From contig DLST01000021.1 of assembly GCA_002500745.1 (NCBI GenBank), positions 88,018 through 126,694 on the forward strand: a stretch of DNA of 38,677 nucleotides, in the 5' to 3' direction. Below, piece by piece: positions 1 to 9,080 of the stretch (positions are counted from its first letter, which is position 1; every line of letters begins with the position of its first letter). Origin of the DNA: Sphingobacterium sp. UBA7855 (GTDB lineage Bacteria; Bacteroidota; Bacteroidia; Sphingobacteriales; Sphingobacteriaceae). The position numbers and the translations under genes are program-made. Below the pieces are notes generated by a model. The model saw nothing but the letters and a program-made list of their open reading frames with translations, searched no databases and was not told the DNA's origin.

Positions 1-1260
1 AATTCCTTTTCGATTTGAATCAAATTTAAGCATGATGAACAGCAAGATCGTGAAACTCCACAAAGATGAACCTCCGTAGCTGATAAAAGGTAGTGGTATC
101 CCGATAACGGGTACAATACCTATTGTCATGCCGATATTGATAAACAAGTGAAAAAATAGAATAGAGGCTACACCATAAGCATATATCCTGGCGAAGGCCG
201 AACGCTGTCGTTCGGCAATGTGAATAATGCGTAACAGTAGCGTAAGATAGATTAGTAATAAGGTAACCGATCCGACAAAGCCCCATTCCTCTCCAACCGT
301 ACAGAAAATAAAATCTGTACTTTGCTCAGGTACGAAATTATATTTTGTCTGGGTTCCCTGTAAATAACCTTTTCCCAAAAGCTGTCCCGATCCAATTGCA
401 ATTTTAGACTGATTCAAATTATAGCCCTTTCCCTTAGGATCTTCCATTTTGCCTAAAATGATGTCAATACGATCACGTTGATGTGATTGTAAGACATGAT
501 CATACACGAGGTCTACACAGAGAATAAATACTGCACATGCCGCAAAAAGTATACTGAGATTAATAATGTATTTCCTTCTCTTGCGGTAGTTCCACATCAC
601 GAGGCCAATGAGTAATGCCAAAACCAAAATAAGTATCCATGGATTGACCAATAAAGCAAGTACGAAAAGCAAAATGCAGAGACCTCCAAATATCAGAAGT
701 TCATTATTCACATAGCCCTCCCGGTAGAACACAAAAATCAACGAAAAGAATGCGAGGGCAGATCCAGTATCGGGTTGTAACATCACCAGAAATACAGGAA
801 ATAATACTATACCGGCTCCCATAGCTAAAGTTTGCATCGTTGGAGCTTTATTGCTTTGAGAACTTAAAAAGTTGGCCAGCAACAGGCAGGTAGAAAGTTT
901 CGCAAACTCCGAAGGCTGTAAGCGGAAAAAACCGAGGTCGATCCAGGCCTGGTTTCCACCAACATTTCGTCCGACGACCAACACGATCACAAGCAATACA
1001 GCAGTTATACCGTAAAATATTGGTGAGGCTGAGCTGAAAAATTTAGCGTCTATGATCAAAATGGACACCCCCAAGATAATAGCGGAAACAAGATATAAAG
1101 ACTGTTTTCCATAATTCGTACCCAACGTAAAGAAATTGGGAAGTTCGGGGTTAAACACAGCAGCGCGGATATTGAATAAGCCGATTAAGCATAGCGCAAG
1201 CCAAAGGGTTATGGTCAGCCAGTCTATCTTTCCAAAGAAACTTGTTTTTTGATTATTCAT
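1..1260 (-). CDS. rodA: RodA, peptidoglycan glycosyltransferase (SEDS family), 3' end outside window
   Basis: The minus-strand frame is open from an ATG at 1260 to the left edge, giving 420 codons without a stop. It encodes a polytopic membrane protein. The C-terminal part visible at about 61-120 reads GIPLPFISYGGSS, the hallmark SEDS signature, and GSGQLLGKGYLQGTQ lies upstream of it. RodA polymerises glycan strands of the lateral wall together with its partner transpeptidase PBP2. The start overlaps the stop of the pbp2 gene by 8 bp, which supports translational coupling in the mre-mrd operon. SEDS proteins of this type are slightly over 420 residues, so only a few C-terminal residues should be missing. 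The other SEDS protein, FtsW, is less likely because of the pbp2 and mre neighbours. Confidence 0.93.
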   Translation of the reverse strand, partial: MNNQKTSFFGKIDWLTITLWLALCLIGLFNIRAAVFNPELPNFFTLGTNYGKQSLYLVSAIILGVSILIIDAKFFSSASPIFYGITAVLLVIVLVVGRNVGGNQAWIDLGFFRLQPSEFAKLSTCLLLANFLSSQSNKAPTMQTLAMGAGIVLFPVFLVMLQPDTGSALAFFSLIFVFYREGYVNNELLIFGGLCILLFVLALLVNPWILILVLALLIGLVMWNYRKRRKYIINLSILFAACAVFILCVDLVYDHVLQSHQRDRIDIILGKMEDPKGKGYNLNQSKIAIGSGQLLGKGYLQGTQTKYNFVPEQSTDFIFCTVGEEWGFVGSVTLLLIYLTLLLRIIHIAERQRSAFARIYAYGVASILFFHLFINIGMTIGIVPVIGIPLPFISYGGSSLWSFTILLFIMLKFDSNRKGI

Positions 1261-3238
1261 ATCTTCTCTTTATCTCGCTATGGTGAACAATTGTTTCTTT
1301 TGGTTTTGTCAAAGCGGCCAGCTGCCGTTTAGATTTTAACGTGTCCGTTTTGGATTTAACTGAGTCCGTTTTTTTTACATCCTTAGAAGCCTTTGGATCC
1401 ACCACTTTTTTAGGCGCAGGAAGAAAATTTGCATTATAGATGCGGTCCTGGATATACTTAGGGGCAGTGATGGTGTCTTTGAGATATTTCTCGACCATCA
1501 TACTGGCAATAGGTCCTGCCCATGTTCCACCATAACCTGCATTTTCAACAAAGACAGCAATGGCGATTTTAGGATTTTCCCGCGGCGCAAAAGCAAAGAA
1601 AACAGCATGGTTTTCTCCATGCGGGTTCTGAGCCGTACCTGTTTTTCCGCACATTTCAATACCCGGAATACGATTGGACCAAGCTGTTCCTTCAGGTGTA
1701 TTGACAGCATCGCTCATGCCCTGAATAACTACAGGATAGTATTTTTCATCGACACCGGCACTGATTTTTTCCGTGAATTCCTTCTTGGCAATTTTCTTTT
1801 CTCCAATTCCTTTAATCAAATGCGGTCTGTAGTAAAATCCTTTATTAGCAACGATAGCCATGATATTGGCCATTTGCAATGGCGTTATTCCCATTTCCCC
1901 TTGTCCGATGGATAAAGAAATGTTAAAACTTGAACGCCATTTATCGTTACCGTATCGTTTGGTATAAAAATCTGATGTCGGCAATAAACCTGGTTTCTCT
2001 CCGGGGAGATCAATGCCCAATTTATGACCAATTCCAAACTGCGTCACTGCATTGCGCCATAAATCATAAGCTTTAGGTCCCGAAAGGCCACGTCCATCAA
2101 TCATTTTGGCATACGTAAAACCATAATAAGTATTGCATGATACGGCTACCGATCGCTGTAAAGTCGTTGATCCATGATAGTGGGTACAGCCCATCCATCC
2201 ACGTCCACCACCATAACTGTATCCATGCGGGCAGAAGAATACCGTATTGCGATCAATCACACCCGCTTGTTGCGCAGTCAATGCAGATACTACCTTAAAT
2301 ACAGATCCGGGTGGGTAAGAAGCTTGAATAGGACGGTTAAACAGCGGTTTCGTTTCATCCTTTAATAATTTCATATAATTATTGCCAGATTGTCGTCCCA
2401 CCATCATGTTTGGATTATAGCTCGGGCTGCTGACATAAGCCAAGATTTCACCCGTTGCAGGCTCGATAGCGACTATGGATCCCAATTTATTTTTCATCAG
2501 GTTTTCCCCTAGAATTTGAAGGTCTTTATCCAAAGAGGAAACCAGCCCTTCCCCGGCAACAGCGAGGGTGTCGTATTTTCCCTCCATAAATACACCCTTG
2601 GGGCGATTCAGCGCGTCGACCATCAAATTGTTAACACCGCGTTTCCCACGAATGAGGTCTTCATAGGAACGCTCTACGCCGCTGCGGCCGATATAGTCAC
2701 CGCTGCGATAAAATCCATTGGAACGTTCAATATCCTTGTCATTTACCTCACTGACATAACCCAAAAACTGAGCCGCTATGCTATCGGGATAACTTCTGAT
2801 TGTTCTCTTCTGCACATAGAAACCCCGAAATTGATATTGATACTCCTGATATTGGGCCCATGTCCGTACAGAAAGCTGTTTTTCAAAAATAGATGCACGA
2901 TAAGGCGAATGTATTCTAGCCTTTTCCATCCGTTTGATAAAGCCTTCTTTATCGATATCTATCAATTTGCAAAACAGTGCCGTATCAATTTCTTTTACTT
3001 CACGAGGGGTGACCATAAGGTCATATACCGGTTCGTTCTGAACCAGCACCTTTCCTTTCCGGTCCAATATAACGCCTCTCGCAGGGTACACAATGACCTT
3101 GCGCATCACATTACTGTTGGCAGAGTGTATGTACGAATCGTCTATGATCTGTAAATAAAATAAGCGGGCCATCAGCGTCAATGTGATGGCGATAAAGATT
3201 CCGGAAACGACGTACTTGCGCGCAAAAAAACTGTTCAT
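1253..3238 (-). CDS. mrdA: Penicillin-binding protein 2, class B transpeptidase
   Basis: This 661-residue protein has an N-terminal membrane anchor (about residues 10-30), a PBP dimerisation region and a C-terminal transpeptidase domain. The three active-site motifs are present: SVFK at 312-315 with the acylated Ser312, SCN at 367-369, and KTGT at 532-535. It cross-links peptidoglycan during elongation as the partner of RodA. A lysine-rich, low-complexity tail follows the catalytic domain (about residues 625-655). It starts 27 bp after mreD stops, and its 3' end overlaps rodA by 8 bp. Gene order mreB-mreC-mreD-mrdA-rodA is the classical elongasome cluster, which makes PBP2 more likely than the division protein PBP3. 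Confidence 0.95.
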   Translation of the reverse strand: MNSFFARKYVVSGIFIAITLTLMARLFYLQIIDDSYIHSANSNVMRKVIVYPARGVILDRKGKVLVQNEPVYDLMVTPREVKEIDTALFCKLIDIDKEGFIKRMEKARIHSPYRASIFEKQLSVRTWAQYQEYQYQFRGFYVQKRTIRSYPDSIAAQFLGYVSEVNDKDIERSNGFYRSGDYIGRSGVERSYEDLIRGKRGVNNLMVDALNRPKGVFMEGKYDTLAVAGEGLVSSLDKDLQILGENLMKNKLGSIVAIEPATGEILAYVSSPSYNPNMMVGRQSGNNYMKLLKDETKPLFNRPIQASYPPGSVFKVVSALTAQQAGVIDRNTVFFCPHGYSYGGGRGWMGCTHYHGSTTLQRSVAVSCNTYYGFTYAKMIDGRGLSGPKAYDLWRNAVTQFGIGHKLGIDLPGEKPGLLPTSDFYTKRYGNDKWRSSFNISLSIGQGEMGITPLQMANIMAIVANKGFYYRPHLIKGIGEKKIAKKEFTEKISAGVDEKYYPVVIQGMSDAVNTPEGTAWSNRIPGIEMCGKTGTAQNPHGENHAVFFAFAPRENPKIAIAVFVENAGYGGTWAGPIASMMVEKYLKDTITAPKYIQDRIYNANFLPAPKKVVDPKASKDVKKTDSVKSKTDTLKSKRQLAALTKPKETIVHHSEIKRRYE

Positions 3239-3265
3239 AGAAATAAATTTCTATCCATCGATCTA

Positions 3266-3784
3266 CTATAACCGATCTTTCTTTTTATAGAATAATATGC
3301 TAAATAATAGCATGATAATTACCGTAAATATACAACTTAAAACGATACTCAATAAGGTGTATTGGAGGTGTTGGAAGGAAAAAGATTCTAAGAGATACAA
3401 AAATGTATGATGAATCAATGTTCCGAAGAAGATATAAGAAAAGAACCAACGGATATTCATGAATCCCAACATTGGGGTGAAAAAAGACTCGCGTTCTTCC
3501 ACTTCGAGTGTAATTTTCATGAAGAAAATTCGGAAAGCAGCTAATGCCACACAGGCCGCGGTATTGATGCCTAGAGTATCATAAAAAGAATCTACGGTAA
3601 GTCCAGTTAGAAATGCGATCAAATAAACCAAAAAATTAGGCGTTCCCGTTGGAAGCAAAAAAACAAATAAAATGTAAGGAAATGCCGCGACCAGATTGTA
3701 GTAACCAATGTTTTGAAATAGGAAAACTTGCATGCCTATCAACACGATAAATCGAATAATATTAAATATTAAAATCCTAGCCAT
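3266..3784 (-). CDS. mreD: Rod shape-determining protein MreD
   Basis: This 172-residue protein is very hydrophobic, with about five predicted membrane segments and a short basic end (KKKDRL). Size and topology match MreD, an inner-membrane component of the elongation complex that works with MreC. Primary sequence in the family is poorly conserved, so the call relies mainly on hydrophobicity, length and position. The ATG at 3784 lies inside the end of mreC (8-bp overlap), and the next gene is pbp2, so it sits in the middle of the elongasome operon. Confidence 0.88.
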   Translation of the reverse strand: MARILIFNIIRFIVLIGMQVFLFQNIGYYNLVAAFPYILFVFLLPTGTPNFLVYLIAFLTGLTVDSFYDTLGINTAACVALAAFRIFFMKITLEVEERESFFTPMLGFMNIRWFFSYIFFGTLIHHTFLYLLESFSFQHLQYTLLSIVLSCIFTVIIMLLFSILFYKKKDRL

Positions 3785-4619
3785 TGTCCTTTGTCGATTC
3801 TTCTAGTGTTTTTAATTCGTTATTTAACAGGTCTTTTACAACGTACACATGCTGTAAGTTGGAGAAGTTGGTACTTAAAAGTATTCTAAGATCTAAAAAA
3901 GCATCTCCAGAGGAGATACCCGTCTGAATGACAGTCCCAACAAAAATCCCTTTTGGAAAGTGGCCCGAATATCCCGAGGTATATACTTTGTCTCCCTTGT
4001 TGACTTTAATGTGATTTGGGATTTCCTTCACCATTGCCGCGCGATAGTCCATGCTATTTCCCCATACCAACGAACCAAATACTTCAGTATGACCGAGGGT
4101 AACCGATATTCTCGTGTCAGGATGCAACAAGGATTGAACCGTCGAGAAATGAGGTGAGACATTTAAGACAATACCTACTACGCCATTGGGGGCGATCACA
4201 CCCATTCCGCGCTCGATACCATCTTTACTACCTTTATCGAGTGTAATTGTATTTGCTTTTTGGTGAATGCTGTTGTTGATGACATTCGCAATAATAAATT
4301 CATAACGCCCAAATTCGCTGCTATCAATAGGCGGTACAGGACCGATGTTGACGCTGTCCGTTGACCGATAGGCCTGCAAGTCCTTTCTCAACTGCGCATT
4401 TTCTCTTGCGAGCGCATCGTTAGTTTCATCGAGGTGAAGGTAGCTTTTCCAGGAATTGACTTTTGCATAAAGGCCTCCGATGATACTATTCGAAGAATTT
4501 AAGACCGAATTACGTTGGAAGGAATTATTGGTGATGACCAAAAATAAAGAGAATCCAAAAAAGAGGATAAACCAAAAGAATGCATTATATCGTCTTAGGA
4601 ATAACCAAAGGTTTCTCAT
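3777..4619 (-). CDS. mreC: Rod shape-determining protein MreC
   Basis: The 280-residue product has a short cytoplasmic start, one membrane segment (about residues 13-30), a coiled-coil stretch near 65-85 and a periplasmic beta domain. The segment GSKDGIERGMGVIAPNGVVG is the typical MreC core motif. MreC links the MreB filaments to PBP2 and RodA in the periplasm. It begins 92 bp after mreB stops, a gap that contains a hairpin, and it overlaps mreD by 8 bp. The length is normal for the family. Confidence 0.94.
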   Translation of the reverse strand: MRNLWLFLRRYNAFFWFILFFGFSLFLVITNNSFQRNSVLNSSNSIIGGLYAKVNSWKSYLHLDETNDALARENAQLRKDLQAYRSTDSVNIGPVPPIDSSEFGRYEFIIANVINNSIHQKANTITLDKGSKDGIERGMGVIAPNGVVGIVLNVSPHFSTVQSLLHPDTRISVTLGHTEVFGSLVWGNSMDYRAAMVKEIPNHIKVNKGDKVYTSGYSGHFPKGIFVGTVIQTGISSGDAFLDLRILLSTNFSNLQHVYVVKDLLNNELKTLEESTKDNG

Positions 4620-4645
4620 TTTTTAATGTGGGTATTTAATAAGCA

Positions 4646-4677
4646 AGCGATATAATAGTTTTGCATATTATATCGCT
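4646..4677 (-). other. Inverted repeat between mreB and mreC, possible attenuator or processing hairpin
   Basis: AGCGATATAATA (4646-4657) pairs perfectly with TATTATATCGCT (4666-4677) across an 8-nt loop. In the minus-strand transcript it lies between the mreB stop and the mreC start. The bases after the hairpin are TTGCTTATT rather than a solid U tract, so it is a weak terminator at best. It could lower downstream expression relative to mreB or protect an mRNA end; this role is inferred. Confidence 0.5.
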
Positions 4678-4711
4678 CTTTAATAAAATATTGTTATTAA
4701 TTATCGAACGG

Positions 4712-5737
4712 TTAGGATTGCATCAGAAATTTAAATCGTCCGATATTTTTTAGTGCAATACCAGTTCCTCTTACGACAGCGCGTAATGGATCTTCAGCAA
4801 TGTGCACCGGAAGTTTAGTCTTAGCTTGTATACGACGATCTAAACCGCGTAATAATGCACCACCGCCAGTTAGGTAAATACCTGTTTGATAAATATCTGC
4901 TGATAATTCTGGAGGAGTAATTTCTAAAGCTTTTAAGATCGCCTCTTCAATTTTCGAGATGGATTTATCCAGACAATGGGCTATTTCGGTATAAGAAACA
5001 GTGATCTGTTTAGGAACACCAGTCATCAAATCACGCCCTTGAACAGCAAAATCTGCAGGTGGTTCCTGCAATTCCGGAAGAGCAGCTCCCACTTCAATTT
5101 TTATTTTTTCAGCCGTACGTTCACCGATCATGATGTTGTGTTGTCGTCTGATGTATTGAACGATATCAGAGTCAAAGTTATCACCTGCAACGCGAATAGA
5201 TTGGTCACATACGATACCCGACAAAGCAATGACCGCTATTTCGGTAGTACCACCACCGATATCAATAATCATATTACCCATCGGTTCTTCCACATCAATC
5301 CCTATACCTACAGCAGCGGCCATCGGCTCGTGAATCAAATAGACTTCCTTAGCACCAGCAATTTCAGCTGAGTCGCGTACCGCTCTTTTTTCCACCTCTG
5401 TAATACCGGATGGAATACAAACAACCATACGAAGTGAAGGGAAAAACCAACTCTTGCCATTATTTACTAATTTTACCATTCCCCTGATCAAATGCTCAGC
5501 GGCCGTAAAATCGGCAATTACGCCATCACGTAAAGGACGTACTGTCTTTATATTGTCGTGTGTTTTACCCTCCATCTGCATGGCTTGGCGGCCAATGGCG
5601 ATCACTTTATTTGTGGTGCGGTCAAATGCAACAATAGAAGGTTCATCCACTACTACTTTGTCATTATGAATTATTAGGGTATTTGCAGTACCCAAGTCAA
5701 TCGCAACTTCTTGCGTAAACCAATTAAATAAGCCCAT
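4712..5737 (-). CDS. mreB: Rod shape-determining protein MreB, bacterial actin
   Basis: This 341-residue protein is a full-length MreB of the actin/Hsp70 ATPase fold. It has the phosphate-1 loop DLGTANTLI near residue 15, the phosphate-2 loop DIGGGTTEIAV near 160, and the adenosine motif TGGGALLRGLD near 290. MreB polymerises under the inner membrane and directs the elongation machinery. It is the first gene of the elongasome operon and starts at the ATG at 5737. A TAnnTTTG promoter element lies 34-41 bp upstream. Confidence 0.97.
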   Translation of the reverse strand: MGLFNWFTQEVAIDLGTANTLIIHNDKVVVDEPSIVAFDRTTNKVIAIGRQAMQMEGKTHDNIKTVRPLRDGVIADFTAAEHLIRGMVKLVNNGKSWFFPSLRMVVCIPSGITEVEKRAVRDSAEIAGAKEVYLIHEPMAAAVGIGIDVEEPMGNMIIDIGGGTTEIAVIALSGIVCDQSIRVAGDNFDSDIVQYIRRQHNIMIGERTAEKIKIEVGAALPELQEPPADFAVQGRDLMTGVPKQITVSYTEIAHCLDKSISKIEEAILKALEITPPELSADIYQTGIYLTGGGALLRGLDRRIQAKTKLPVHIAEDPLRAVVRGTGIALKNIGRFKFLMQS

Positions 5738-5770
5738 CTGCTAATCCTTAAGCTATTTTAAAATAATATG

Positions 5771-5778
5771 CAAACCTA
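5771..5778 (-). promoter_or_regulatory. Predicted -7 element for the mreB operon
   Basis: On the minus strand this reads TAGGTTTG, an exact match to the Bacteroidetes sigma-A consensus TAnnTTTG. It would place transcription start about 25-30 bases before the mreB ATG. No good -33 TTTG was found at the usual spacing. A second match, TAACTTTG, lies further upstream at 5902-5909 and could be an alternative start with a longer leader. Confidence 0.55.
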
Positions 5779-6090
5779 CCAAAAAAAATTAATCTTTTTG
5801 AGGTTATACATCAAAAAAAAAGATATTATGAAAGTAAATTCGATCTGGAAAAAACTGTCTTTAAATTTAACGAATATAATCTGTAAATGTTACGTGCTAA
5901 GCAAAGTTATTTTAAATTGGATACCCCTAAGAGAAGCATAAAACAGGTTTTTTTTTGAAATCGTTGGCTGTTAAAACAAAGAATCCAATAAAGAACGTTG
6001 GGTTTTGAAAAGTCAGTGGAAGGCTAATGGTGTGATGAGATACTCAACTAGTGCACCATTATGGCCAGTGGTAAGCTGATTAGAGGGGGG
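5779..6090. other. Intergenic region upstream of mreB, no gene seen
   Basis: This AT-rich stretch lies between the mreB start and the ndh terminator. It has homopolymer A and T tracts and a second TAnnTTTG element (5902-5909, minus strand). The longest plausible reading frame is a 37-codon ATG frame on the plus strand (5828-5941), which has no recognisable features. I read the region as promoter and leader DNA. Confidence 0.5.
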
Positions 6091-6132
6091 ATAAAAAAGA
6101 CAGCGCCATGATTGTAAGATCATGGCGCTGTC
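6091..6132 (-). terminator. Rho-independent terminator of ndh
   Basis: The 14-bp stem GACAGCGCCATGAT (6099-6112) pairs with ATCATGGCGCTGTC (6119-6132) across a 6-nt loop. In the minus-strand direction it is followed by TTTTTTAT. It sits 42 bp past the ndh stop. Confidence 0.9.
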
Positions 6133-6174
6133 GGGGATATTGATTTATTTCAGATGGGAAATACTGTTAAAAGA

Positions 6175-7485
6175 CTATTGCACTGTTTCTGCCTGATTCT
6201 TTTCCGGAATTGGTTCATCGTACTTGTGGAATATTAAACGTACACCGCTGTTTTTTGTGAAAAATTTAATGGACCAGTTCACAAAAGTAATGAGTTTATT
6301 TCTGAATCCATAGATGGACATCAAGTGGACAAACATCCAGGTCATCCAGCCAAAGAATCCATTAAAATGAATTTTTCCCATATCAACTACCGCTTTATTA
6401 CGGCCTATAGTAGCCATTGAGCCTTTGTCGAAATAATTGAATTTCTCAGTTGGTTGGTTGGAAATTGTTTGAAGGATGTGCTTAGCAACATATGCTCCCT
6501 GTTGTTGAGCTACCGGTGCAACACCTGGTAAGCCACGAGGAAGATCATCAGTAATAAACGCCGAAACATCACCAATGGCATAAACACCTGGCATATCGAT
6601 AACGCGACATTGGTCGTCCGTCTGTATACGATTTCCGCGCTGAATAATTTCTTTCTTGAAGCCATCAGGATATTGTCCAGCTACGCCGGCACCCCAAATC
6701 ACGGTTTTTGTCTCAATGCTTCTGCCGTCGGCGAAAGTAATCGAATTACCATCATATCCCGTTACCTGAACATTCAATAACACTTCTACACCTAGATCTT
6801 TCAGGTACCTTTCCGAATCTTTGGAAGATTTTTCAGACAGATTGGCCAATACTTTCGGAAGTCCTTCGACCAAGTACACCGACATCTCAGATTTTTTTAA
6901 TTCTGGATAGTCTTTTTCAAGAACGTTGTTTTTGATTTCTGCGATTGCACCCGAAAGTTCTACACCTGTCGGACCACCTCCGACAATAACGAAGTTCAGA
7001 TTGGCTTTACGATCAGCCGGATTTTCTATCCGTACCGCCTCTTCCAGGTTCTGTAAAACATAGCTACGAATGTTTAATGCTTCTTGTATGTTTTTCATTG
7101 GCAAAGCATATTTCGTGATTTGTTGATTGCCGAAGAAGTTCGTCGTAGCGCCTGTCGCAACGATCAAATAATCATAGTCAAAATCACCAACATCTGTCCT
7201 TACAATTTTGGCCGCATTATCTACACTCTTTACGTCAGCAAGTCTAAAGTGAAAGTTGTCTTGGCCTTTGAACATTTTGCGGACAGGGAAAGAAATAGAA
7301 TCCGCCGAAAGAGTACCCGTGGCTACCTGATACATCAAAGGTTGAAAAGTATGAAAGTTATTTCTGTCCAGCAACAGAACATCAACTTCCTTATTTTTAA
7401 GCTTTTTAGCAACTTCAATTCCTCCAAATCCAGCACCAATAATGATTACTCTTGGGAATTTTCTATTTGAACTATTGCTTGGCAT
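6175..7485 (-). CDS. ndh: Type II NADH dehydrogenase (NDH-2)
   Basis: This 436-residue flavoprotein has an N-terminal FAD-binding GAGFGG motif (residues 17-22) and a second Rossmann motif, VGGGPTGVE, near residue 170 for NADH. The conserved AIGDVSAF segment near 300 contacts FAD. The C-terminal part is hydrophobic and amphipathic (WMTWMFVHLMSIYGF), as expected for membrane attachment. NDH-2 oxidises NADH and reduces quinone without pumping protons. It is a single-gene unit: a hairpin terminator follows it. A GATATTTG sequence, one base off the promoter consensus, lies upstream at 7533-7540. A related pyridine nucleotide-disulfide oxidoreductase is the only real alternative. Confidence 0.92.
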   Translation of the reverse strand: MPSNSSNRKFPRVIIIGAGFGGIEVAKKLKNKEVDVLLLDRNNFHTFQPLMYQVATGTLSADSISFPVRKMFKGQDNFHFRLADVKSVDNAAKIVRTDVGDFDYDYLIVATGATTNFFGNQQITKYALPMKNIQEALNIRSYVLQNLEEAVRIENPADRKANLNFVIVGGGPTGVELSGAIAEIKNNVLEKDYPELKKSEMSVYLVEGLPKVLANLSEKSSKDSERYLKDLGVEVLLNVQVTGYDGNSITFADGRSIETKTVIWGAGVAGQYPDGFKKEIIQRGNRIQTDDQCRVIDMPGVYAIGDVSAFITDDLPRGLPGVAPVAQQQGAYVAKHILQTISNQPTEKFNYFDKGSMATIGRNKAVVDMGKIHFNGFFGWMTWMFVHLMSIYGFRNKLITFVNWSIKFFTKNSGVRLIFHKYDEPIPEKNQAETVQ

Positions 7486-7683
7486 ATTTTTAATAGTTTG
7501 TTGTAAAAATTCGGTACAATCGAATTAAGCTGCAAATATCTTAAATTTTGGTTCAAAAAACTAAAAAATATTTATTTATTGCGCCGATATGTTGTGAATT
7601 TTATTGTGAAAAGGCTAAATCTTTCAATCATATGTTTTGTAGATGTTTGATTTTTAGTCTTTTATGTCGGTCTCCTGCCGTCT

Positions 7684-7743
7684 AAAAAAAAGGCTGTTAG
7701 TAGTGAAGCCATGGTGTATAAAATACACCATGGCTTCACTACT
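7684..7743 (-). terminator. Terminator of the marR-FNR-ferredoxin operon, overlapping the ferredoxin stop
   Basis: A perfect 20-bp inverted repeat (7699-7718 with 7724-7743) has a 5-nt loop. Its promoter-proximal arm includes the ferredoxin stop codon at 7739-7741. On the minus strand the stem is followed by AACAGCC and then eight Ts (7691 down to 7684). The U tract is set 7 nt away from the stem, which is longer than usual. Confidence 0.75.
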
Positions 7744-8071
7744 GCAGTGCGCCTTTTATCTTGATCTTTATGCCGTTGTTGCAATTCTGTAGATAAAGCT
7801 GACAGGCGAGCCGACTTTGATCATCAGCATCGGGGAGTGTGTCTAACATATCGAGCTCCTGATCGCTCGCTGAAGCCAGCGATTCTAGACCTTCAATAAC
7901 CTCAATATGGCAGGTAGCGCATAAAGCCATCCCACCGCAGGTTGCCAATATTTCATATTCTGATGCCCTTAAAATTTCCATCAGTGAAAGATTGATGTCG
8001 GTCGGAATCTCCAGCATATTTTCGGTTCCCTCCCGATCAATAACAGTAATGTTAATTAGATTATTATCCAT
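7739..8071 (-). CDS. Adrenodoxin-type [2Fe-2S] ferredoxin
   Basis: The 110-residue product has Cys45, Cys51, Cys54 and Cys90. This is the CX5CX2C-X35-C spacing of vertebrate or Isc-type (adrenodoxin, putidaredoxin) ferredoxins, not the CX4CX2C plant type. An acidic segment DMLDTLPDADD (residues 74-84) corresponds to the partner-docking helix of the family. The protein is a soluble one-electron carrier. It begins 2 bp after the ferredoxin reductase stop, so the two are almost certainly co-translated partners. No isc genes are nearby, so a specialised role is as likely as Fe-S assembly. Its terminal electron acceptor is not in the window. Confidence 0.92.
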   Translation of the reverse strand: MDNNLINITVIDREGTENMLEIPTDINLSLMEILRASEYEILATCGGMALCATCHIEVIEGLESLASASDQELDMLDTLPDADDQSRLACQLYLQNCNNGIKIKIKGALQ

Positions 8072-8073
8072 GG

Positions 8074-9078
8074 CTAGAATGTATTTATACCGTTTACCGT
8101 GGTGTATTTGAATGTTAATTTTTGATCTGGGTAGACAAATTTAAAAGCGCTTTGACACATCAGGGCAGCTTCATGATATCCACAAAGAATCAGTTTCAGC
8201 TTGCCGGGATACGTATTGATGTCTCCGATTGCGTAAATACGTTCTACATTGGTGGAGTAATCAAAAGTGTTGACCGCTATCGCATTTTTATCGATATTTA
8301 ATCCCCAGTCTGCGATTGGACCAAGCTTGGGTGTAAGTCCATATAGAGGAATAAAATAATCTGCCTCTGTAGCGATAACTTCTTTGTCTTTATTGGTTGT
8401 TTCAACATGGGATAAACTGCCATTGCCATGAATGTTGATCAGACTGTGGGAAAGCAATAAATTGATTTTCCCCTGTTGGGCCAATTTGAACACCTTTTCA
8501 GCTGAGTCTGGAGCACCTCGAAAGGAGTCGCTCCGATGTATTAAAGTTACCTGCTGCGCAATGTCTGCGAGGTGAAAGGTCCAGTCAAGCGCAGAGTCGC
8601 CACCACCGGCAATAATAATTTTTTTATCCCGGTACTTGGCGGGATCTTTTACCATATAGTCTACCCCTTTTCCTTCATAGAAATGAAGATTAGGAATCTC
8701 CGGTTTACGCGGCTCAAAACAGCCCAAGCCCCCGGCGATAACAATAACCTGTGTGTGAACAACCGTATGATCATTAGTTGCCACGATAAAAGAGCCATCG
8801 TCCTGTTTAGTAATTTCTTCTACACGTTCACCTAAGGTGAAAGTAGGGTCGAAAGGTTTAATTTGTTCAAGCTGCTTATCGATCAGCTCCTGTGCGGTTA
8901 TACTTGGATAACCGGGTATATCATAGATAGGTTTGTGTGGGTAAATCTCCGACAGCTGTCCGCCTACTTGAGGTAACACATCAATCAAATGGCAGCGCAT
9001 TTTTAAAAGCCCAGCTTCGAAAACAGCGAATAGGCCAACAGGTCCTGCTCCAATGATACAGATATCCGTATTTATCAT
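8074..9078 (-). CDS. Ferredoxin-NADP(+) reductase, thioredoxin-reductase-like type
   Basis: This 334-residue flavoenzyme has an FAD motif GAGPVG (10-15), an NAD(P)H motif GGGDSA (158-163), a following HRSDSFR that fits NADPH preference, and the C-terminal AIGDINTYPG FAD contact. It lacks the CxxC redox pair of true thioredoxin reductases, which points to the TrxR-like FNR group (YumC type). It should pass electrons between NADPH and the ferredoxin encoded next to it. Spacing is 2 bp to marR upstream and 2 bp to ferredoxin downstream, so the three genes form one transcript. Confidence 0.92.
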   Translation of the reverse strand: MINTDICIIGAGPVGLFAVFEAGLLKMRCHLIDVLPQVGGQLSEIYPHKPIYDIPGYPSITAQELIDKQLEQIKPFDPTFTLGERVEEITKQDDGSFIVATNDHTVVHTQVIVIAGGLGCFEPRKPEIPNLHFYEGKGVDYMVKDPAKYRDKKIIIAGGGDSALDWTFHLADIAQQVTLIHRSDSFRGAPDSAEKVFKLAQQGKINLLLSHSLINIHGNGSLSHVETTNKDKEVIATEADYFIPLYGLTPKLGPIADWGLNIDKNAIAVNTFDYSTNVERIYAIGDINTYPGKLKLILCGYHEAALMCQSAFKFVYPDQKLTFKYTTVNGINTF

Positions 9079-9080
9079 AA

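Noticed and set aside
2516..3154. Long plus-strand open frame of 212 codons inside pbp2
   Set aside because: It is antisense to a clearly conserved transpeptidase gene and has no motif of its own.
5828..5941. 37-codon frame upstream of mreB
   Set aside because: Short, no start signals, unsupported composition; treated as promoter or leader DNA.
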